Source: Nannochloropsis oceanica
Taxonomy: Eukaryota > Sar > Eustigmatophyceae > Eustigmatales > Monodopsidaceae
DNA: 64,000 nucleotides
NCBI GenBank assembly: GCA_004519485.1
Contig: CP038111.1
Span: 1-64,000, forward strand
Direction: 5' to 3'
The notes beneath the pieces are model-generated. The model was not told where the DNA came from. It was given only the letters and a program-made list of their open reading frames with translations, and made no database searches. The position numbers were made by a program, and so were the translations under genes. Shown here one piece after another: positions 57,979 to 64,000 of this stretch; position 1 is the stretch's first letter; each line of letters starts with the position of its first letter.

Positions 57979-58251
57979 GCTTCGCTTGTGCTGGAACATG
58001 GTACTGGTGTCAGATGCAGCCGCCTCTGGCTACCCGGAGGAGCTGATTGGATGAAAAAATCGGGAAGCCACACACCAAATCAGTCACACAAATTACCACC
58101 CTCCAATACCTATGCCCTTACTCTGACACCCCTTCCTCCTCATATCCCGCAGCTTGCACACAGATACGACCCAAGCTCGCCTTTTGTCGCCCGCAGAACT
58201 TCAGCTTTCGGTGTCGGCGACGCCCTGCTTTCCGCCCCTCCTGTGAGCACC
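57748..58251. promoter_or_regulatory. Upstream region of the CAP-Gly gene, with a TC microsatellite
   Basis: About 500 bases between the acyltransferase stop and the CAP-Gly start. A (TC)n run lies at 57920-57976. The open frame extends upstream to about 57988 without a stop, so a longer N-terminus is possible but looks unlike protein. Confidence 0.45.
57920..57976. repeat. (TC)n microsatellite
   Basis: A TC run of about 57 bases with one interruption, in the 5' flank of the CAP-Gly gene. Confidence 0.93.
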
Positions 58252-59950
58252 ATGTCCACGCGGGCCAGAAAGCGCCTCCAACCCGACCAGCAACAACATA
58301 GCTACAAAGTAGGTGACCGCGTGCTTACCGCCAAGGATGGTCAAGCGGGCACTGTACAGTTTGTGGGTCAGACGGAGTTCGCATCGGGCAAGTGGGTAGG
58401 CATTGCCTTGGATTATGGTAGCGGTAAGAATGATGGTGCCGTAGGCGGAAGGCGTTACTTTGACTGTGCGCCCGCCCATGGGATCTTCGTCCGCGAGGCA
58501 CAAATTTCTCTTGTCGTGACTGCGTCAAGGGGAGGCTCTATGTCCTCTGCTTCTGCGGCACATAGCTTTTCGTCGTCCTCAACGCGGGCGGAGAAACCAG
58601 GGGAGGGAGATGCTGATGCCGATACTACTGCCGATGCTGGGACGGCGGGCGCCCCGCGTGTCACTCGATCAAAGCTGGCAGATTTAAAGGAGAAACGCAG
58701 TGCGGTGCTGCAGAAGGCAAGGGATATCAACAAACCCCTCCCCTCCTCCTCCTCCTCCTCCTCCTCCTCCTCCTCCTCCTCCTCCTCCTCCGTGTCTCCC
58801 ACAAGCTCCTCTACAGCCGCTGCTTCTACTTTTCGTCGACAAATCCAGGCACCCAACGGCGGCTCTTTGAGGTCACATCACCCTTCATCCTCGTCGTCCT
58901 CGTCGTTGTCCTCCTCCTCGTCGTCGTCCTTGTTCTCAAAGGGCCGTCGGGCAAGTTTGACTGTGGGTGCTGGTGGCGGGGGGGAAGGAGGAAGAGTGGG
59001 AGAGCATGGTGATCTCAATGCATCACTAACGGAAGCACAAAGACAACTTCCTCCTTTCTCAGAGCCGATGGAGGAGGACGAGGAGGAGGAGCAGGAATTA
59101 TGTAAGAAATCAGCCACAGCAAAAGCACAAGCGGCATCCTCCACCTCCTCCCCTTCCTCCTCAGCCTCCTCTTCAACCTCCTCCTCGTCCTCGGCGGCAG
59201 CAATGGAGGAAAATACGTCACCTTTACCCACAACTTCCAACACCAACACTACCACCAACACCACCACCAACACCACCACCAACACCACCACCAATAGTAT
59301 CAGCGACAGCATCAGCAACAGCATCAGCAACAGCATCAGCACCAGCAGCAGCAACAGAGACAATCCATTTGACGACCCCAACTACCTTAACCTTTCTCTC
59401 AGCAGCACTCTAGGAGGCATGAGCGCCAACAGTAGCACCAGCAGCAGCAGCAGCAGCATTAGTAGTAGCATCCCTACCCATGGACGGATGAGTATGAACG
59501 GCCGCTTGTCTTTTATTGTGGGAAAGGAGGGAGCCAGGGAAGGAAGGAGGTTGAGCATAGGAGGGAGGGAAGGGGACCTCACCACTCAGGTGAACGGCCT
59601 GAAGACTCTTCTTCATAAGAAAAATTTAGAGCTGGAAAATTTGAAGGGGAAGGTCGAGGAGGGGAGAGAGGAAGGGAAGGAGGCGCAGAGGCTTGCGCAG
59701 GCATTGACGGCGGTAGTGGAGAAGATGGAGGCGGAGAAGGAGAGAGCTGGGAGGGAACGGGAAGAAATGATGCGAGAGTTGGCAGGGATGAAGGATGGAT
59801 GGGAGGAGGCGGAGGGACGGGCGAGGAAGAAGGAGGAGGAGGCCACAGTACTGATGGGCAAGATGGCAGAAATAGAGGAGCAACTGCTGCAAACGCAGGC
59901 TCGAATAAAGATGGCATCTTTATCAATTTCTGATTCCTCCTCTGAAAAGA

Positions 59951-59982
<32 letters not shown>

Positions 59983-62093
59983 CTGCAGCAGCAGCTCCAA
60001 CAGCAGGAGCAGCTGCAAAAGGAACGGGAGGCAGAACACGCACGCTTGCTGGCCATCTCCCATGCCCACTGCCAAGAGGTAGAGGCCAGAAGCAAGAAGC
60101 AGGAGTCCACCATCCTCTCTCTCGAGGCCGACCTTCGCTCCCTTCACTTAAAGCTGGCCCAAAACCACCACGAAGAAGGGGATCGTCACAAGCAGAAGAA
60201 CACGGACCTGGCCAAGCAACAAGCAGCGGCCGCAACCGCATCACGCAAAGCGGGGGAGTTGGAGGCCCAGGTGGTGAGTTTGAATGACATGGTAGAGTTG
60301 TTGACTATGGATAAAGAGCAACTGCTCATCGACCAGGAGGTGGCGGAGGAACGGATGGAGGGAATGTCCCTTGAGATCGAGACGCTCAAGCTAGAATTAG
60401 AGCACGCCCTGGAAGAGGCAGCAGCAGCAGCAGCAACAGCAACAGCAGCAATAAGAGGAGCAGGTCCGCAAGGCGGAGGGGAGGAGGGAGAGAGGGAGGA
60501 TGTGACAGGGCAAAACCAACGGTTGAGGGCGGCGTTGAAGCGGCTCCAGGAGGTGAATGTGCAGGAAAGGCAAGAGGGCAGTAGAAGGGAGAGGCAGCTA
60601 GAGAAGGAGCTCGCGGCACGGGAATGCTGGGAACGGCAGGCCCAAGATCTTCTAGCGTGGAAAAAGAGGAAAGAAGCGGAGCTGGAGTCGTTGCACGAGC
60701 AGGTGGAAGCCGGGCAGGCTTTCGCGATGATGGTTGAGAAATTGACGGAACAGAACCTGGGCTTGGAAGAAAAAGTGTCGGATCTGAGACTGGCCGTGAG
60801 TGAATTGGAGGTGGCGCAGGAAATGAGCGAGGAGCTGGAGGAGGGACAGGCTGAGGAGGCGCGACAGCTGCGAGGAGAGTGTGGCCGACTGATGGTTCTG
60901 CTGGCTGAGAAGGAGGAGGGGTTGAGGCAGGCCGAGGGGAGGGCGGGGGAGAGGGAGAGATTGTTGAGGAGGCTGAAGGGGGTTTTGGGAGACCTCACTA
61001 GGGAGCGGGATGTGTTGAGGGATGAGGTAGAGGAGAGACGGATGGCACTTGGGCTAGCAAAAGAGCGGGTGGAGGGAGTGATGGAGAAAGTGCAGGGAAT
61101 GAGGGGACAGGCGTTGCTGGTAAGACAGAAGACCATGCAAGCAGCAACAGCCACGATAGAGGCTTGGGGTGCACGAGCACATTTAGAAAGGGTCTTGGCG
61201 ATGGTACCACATGAGGTGTGGAAGGAGTGCCAGGGAGGAGGGGAGGGAGGGGGGGTGGAGGAGGGGAAGGCTTTGGAAGGGGACCTGCGTGTGGCTCGAG
61301 TAGGGGCGAAAGTGGGGGTGGCCCTAGAGGCGATGAAGGAGGGTGGCTTCGCTGGTCTCTCCATCCTTTCCTCCACGTCCGCATCCACGTCTTTGTCTGC
61401 TTCTGCTGCATTTCCTTCGTTGACAGCGTTGCAACGACAGGGAGGAGAAACTTGTCAAGACAGGGGAAATCGAGCAGGCCACGAAGGTCGCCTCGCTCTC
61501 ACCCTTTCCCATATCCGGCATCTGGCCCACTTCACCCTCCTCCACACTCAACAGCAGCAACAGCTGCAGCAAAAACAAAGCGAAGAGGCTTCTCTTGCTT
61601 CCTCTACTGCTGCTCCAGCTGTTCCAGCTGCTACAGCTGCTACTGCAGCTGCCGCAAGAAGTGCGGCGGCAGGGATCGCTTTTGCACCCATCGAACGTCT
61701 GCTGGACGAGCTTCTGCTGGTGCTGCAGGAAGAGGGCGGGGTGCCTGAATCGCAATTTCCCCTCCCCCCCCTCCTCCAAGCCCTGGCCCATGCGGAAAAT
61801 GTTTTACTCCCTGAGGGACTGAATGAAGGAGAGGGGTTGGGGAGACTATGGGAGGAGGTAGGGGCAGGGGGGCTGGTTCAGTTGGCGCCATTTTTGGCGG
61901 TGTGTTTGTTGATACAGGCGATGATGGTGGAGGAGGAGGGTAAGGGAGGGAGGGAGGAGGAGGTGGGGGAGCAAGGGGAGGCGGCAAGGATGAAGATGAA
62001 GGAGATGGTGCAGGGGTTGGAGAAGGAGGGGGGTCGGTGTATAGTGAAGGGGGAAAGCATGCGGGAGCTGCTGTTGTCGATCAGTAGTACTAG

Positions 62094-62126
<33 letters not shown>

Positions 62127-62862
62127 CAGTGGTGTTGTCGCACGGCTTACAGAAGACTTTGCCTCGAGCAGCGCGGCCTTCACGAAACTGCTCCTCACGA
62201 ACAGCACCAAGCAGCAGCAGCAACAGCAGCAACAACAACAGGCGTTTGGATTGTCGGTCCAGGGGGTGATGGAGGGATGGTTGTCTTCTCTGGCCTCCAT
62301 CCCTACGTCCAGCATTCACGCTCTGGGCTCGTCAGAGTGTCTTTTCACTGCCCTTGGTGAGGAAGTGAAGGAAGGAGGGAAGGAGAACGAGCTGCTGATT
62401 TGTAGCACGGCCCATGGGGTGCGGGCGGCGTGGTTGAGGGAGCGATTGAAGGAGGGAATGAGGATGGGGCCTTTGGTTCTGCAGCTGCAGAAGATCGAAA
62501 AAGGGTTGAGGCAGGAATTGAGGGGAAGGGAGAGGGAGGAGGAGGCCCTGAGAGCCCAGGTTGAAACGTTGGAGGAAATGATGAGGAAGGCCCGGGAGAG
62601 GGAGAAGGAGAGGGAGGGGTTGAAGGAGGAGCTGGAGAGGCTGGAGAAGGAGAGGCGGAGGATTGGCGAGGAGAATGAGGTGTTGTCCGAGGCCTTGGAA
62701 GTAGTGCAGCAGCAGGCGGATGCCCTGGAGGGAGAAAATAGGAAATTGGTAGCTTTGAGAGGGCTATCTGCTGTAGCTCCAGCTGGTGGTGGTGGTGGTG
62801 AAGCGCCCTCCTCTTCACTTCGGCAGAAGGAGACGACTACTGAGACATGGAGCAGCAACAGC

Positions 62863-62893
<31 letters not shown>

Positions 62894-63834
62894 CAGACCT
62901 CCCTCTCGTCGCTGTTGCTGCCCTTGCCACCATGGAGCGTGCGATGCGGCACGCGGGGAGAGAGACGAATTATTGGCGTGCACAGGCAACACGGCAAGGC
63001 CTGCTGCAGGGACTGAAGCCGCTGGTGCCTCTGTCGATGAACTGCTGGGGCTGTAGCAGCAGCAGGAGCAGCAACTGGAGGAGCAGCAGCAGCATGAACA
63101 AGGAGACTGGCAGTAGCAGTGACAACAAGAAGAGCAGCAAGAGCAACAACAACATTAACAGCAGCAGCAGCAGCAGCAGCAGCAGTAATGAGAAAAAGAC
63201 GAGGGACTTTTTTGCTGCCTTCCTATCGGGCCAGCCTCCCTCTCCCGAAAGGACAGGAAGAGACATAGTGGAGGAGGTAGAAGGGGACGAGGAGCCAGGA
63301 AGGGAGGGAGGGAGGGAGGAATTGAGGAGGACGTTGGAGGACCTGCGTCGACTGGCGGGAAAGGTCCAGAATGCGAGGAGTAATCCTCGTGTGGTAAGTC
63401 TGGTAGGAGGGGAAAGGAGGGAAGGAGGGAGGGGAGGAGGAGGCGAAAGAAGGCTTGCGCATGACAGGCTGTTGGCGCAACGAGTGGATGCAGCGATGTT
63501 GGTGTCGGAGCATCGTCGTCTGCGTTCGAGGGTAGAAGAACTTCTAGGAGGGCAAAGGGCGGCTGCTGCTGCTACGGCTTCTACCGATGGTATTGCCGGT
63601 CGGTCTGTCATCAAAAAGGCGCCGATTTTGTTGTCAGTGGGAGAGGGGGAAGGAGGAAGGGAAGGAGGAAGGGAGGGGAGGAAGACGGGAGGGGTGTTGG
63701 TGGGGAGGGTGCGGATCCCTCCTTACAGAGGTGAGGAAGCACGGGAGGAAGACAAGAAGACGCAACGCATTCCGGTGAGAGTTAAGGATTATCATTTGCA
63801 TTTTTTGGCATCGCGGTTTTTGCCCTTGCAGTAA
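58252..63834 (+). CDS. DCTN1: p150Glued-like CAP-Gly and coiled-coil protein (dynactin subunit 1 type)
   Basis: A single open exon of 1,860 residues. An N-terminal CAP-Gly domain (about 18-85) carries YKVGDRVLTAKDGQAGTVQF and the tubulin/EB-binding motif GKNDGAVGGRRYF (58-70). A basic, Ser-rich linker rich in repeat-encoded Ser, Thr and Asn (to about 430) follows. Then come two long coiled coils (about 440-1,050 and again about 1,390-1,510) separated by a more globular stretch containing AHLERVLAMVPHEVW, as in the inter-coil region of dynactin p150. CAP-Gly followed by coil, globular region and coil is the layout of p150Glued, which links dynein to microtubules and cargo. CLIP-type proteins are the alternative, but they lack the second globular region and end in zinc knuckles, which are absent here. 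Poly-Gln and poly-Ser tracts reflect CAG and TCC repeats. Confidence 0.8.
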
Positions 63835-64000
63835 AAGAGGAAAGTAGGGCGGGAAGGGCGGGAGGAAGGAGGAGACATGTAAACATGACTAAAGTAGTGT
63901 AGTTATCAAAAGATAAATAAAACAAGGACTGAAAATGAAGTGCGCTCACTCTCGAGAGCTTTCGCGCTTTATCCACCCTCCCATCCTGGCTTGACACCTA
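63835..64000. other. 3' flank of the CAP-Gly gene
   Basis: The last 166 bases of the window, A-rich near 63890-63940 and probably the polyadenylation region. Nothing else was recognised. Confidence 0.4.

Noticed and set aside
57988-58251. N-terminal extension of the CAP-Gly protein upstream of 58252
   Set aside because: It is open in frame, but the sequence is not protein-like and a good ATG lies at 58252 just before the domain.

Overview
The window is nuclear DNA of a gene-dense, intron-bearing eukaryote. I infer a eustigmatophyte (Nannochloropsis/Microchloropsis-type) alga or a close stramenopile. The reasons are the gene spacing (about 18 host genes in 64 kb), introns built largely of CCCT/CCTT pyrimidine tracts, repeated Ser/Leu/Pro or Gly/Arg/Glu low-complexity runs where such tracts fall inside exons, and the mix of organelle-presequence proteins. 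No database was consulted, so the taxon is a guess.

Layout. 285-921 (+) is the 3' end of an unidentified gene. 1746-2469 (-) is a two-exon DPM3. 2758-7017 is a nest of DNA transposons: a Merlin/ISXO2-like element interrupted by a PIF/Harbinger-like relic (2811-4972) and by a 994-bp foldback element (5181-6174). Then come a PA-TM-RING ubiquitin ligase (7336-9605, +), adenylosuccinate synthetase (10500-14460, +), an ankyrin-repeat protein (15293-16691, -), an FBXO9/Hrt3-like F-box protein (17455-18782, -), a membrane-anchored thioredoxin (19612-20325, +), an MFS transporter (20801-23368, +), a small FLASH-like coiled-coil protein (23718-24317, -), a divergent intronless RecA (24668-26257, +), a secretory/plastid ATP-grasp protein (26669-30326, -), a large Integrator-7-like protein (30733-35449, +, with one apparent frameshift), EDEM/GH47 with a PA domain (36009-42355, +), the GPI mannosyltransferase PIGZ/SMP3 (42760-44949, -), an organellar cold-shock-domain protein (45196-46216, +), proteasome activator PA200/Blm10 (47295-55029, -), a PES/DGAT2-like acyltransferase (56072-57747, +) and a p150Glued-like CAP-Gly protein (58252-63834, +).

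Functional theme. There is no operon, but several neighbours belong to secretory-pathway and protein-quality-control biology: DPM3 and PIGZ (dolichol-P-mannose supply and GPI mannosylation), EDEM (ERAD), the PA-RING ligase, the F-box protein and PA200. Many genes sit head-to-head over short gaps.

The most unusual signals are the three-element transposon nest with its palindromic remnant, introns that often carry a GGGA tract near the donor and a CCCT tract near the acceptor, decayed copies of exon edges inside three introns, a RecA with altered DNA-binding loops, and an acyltransferase whose catalytic His position reads Gln. Splice junctions were chosen by eye from GT/AG and reading-frame continuity. 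For the multi-exon models whose lengths I totalled, the exons sum to whole codons.
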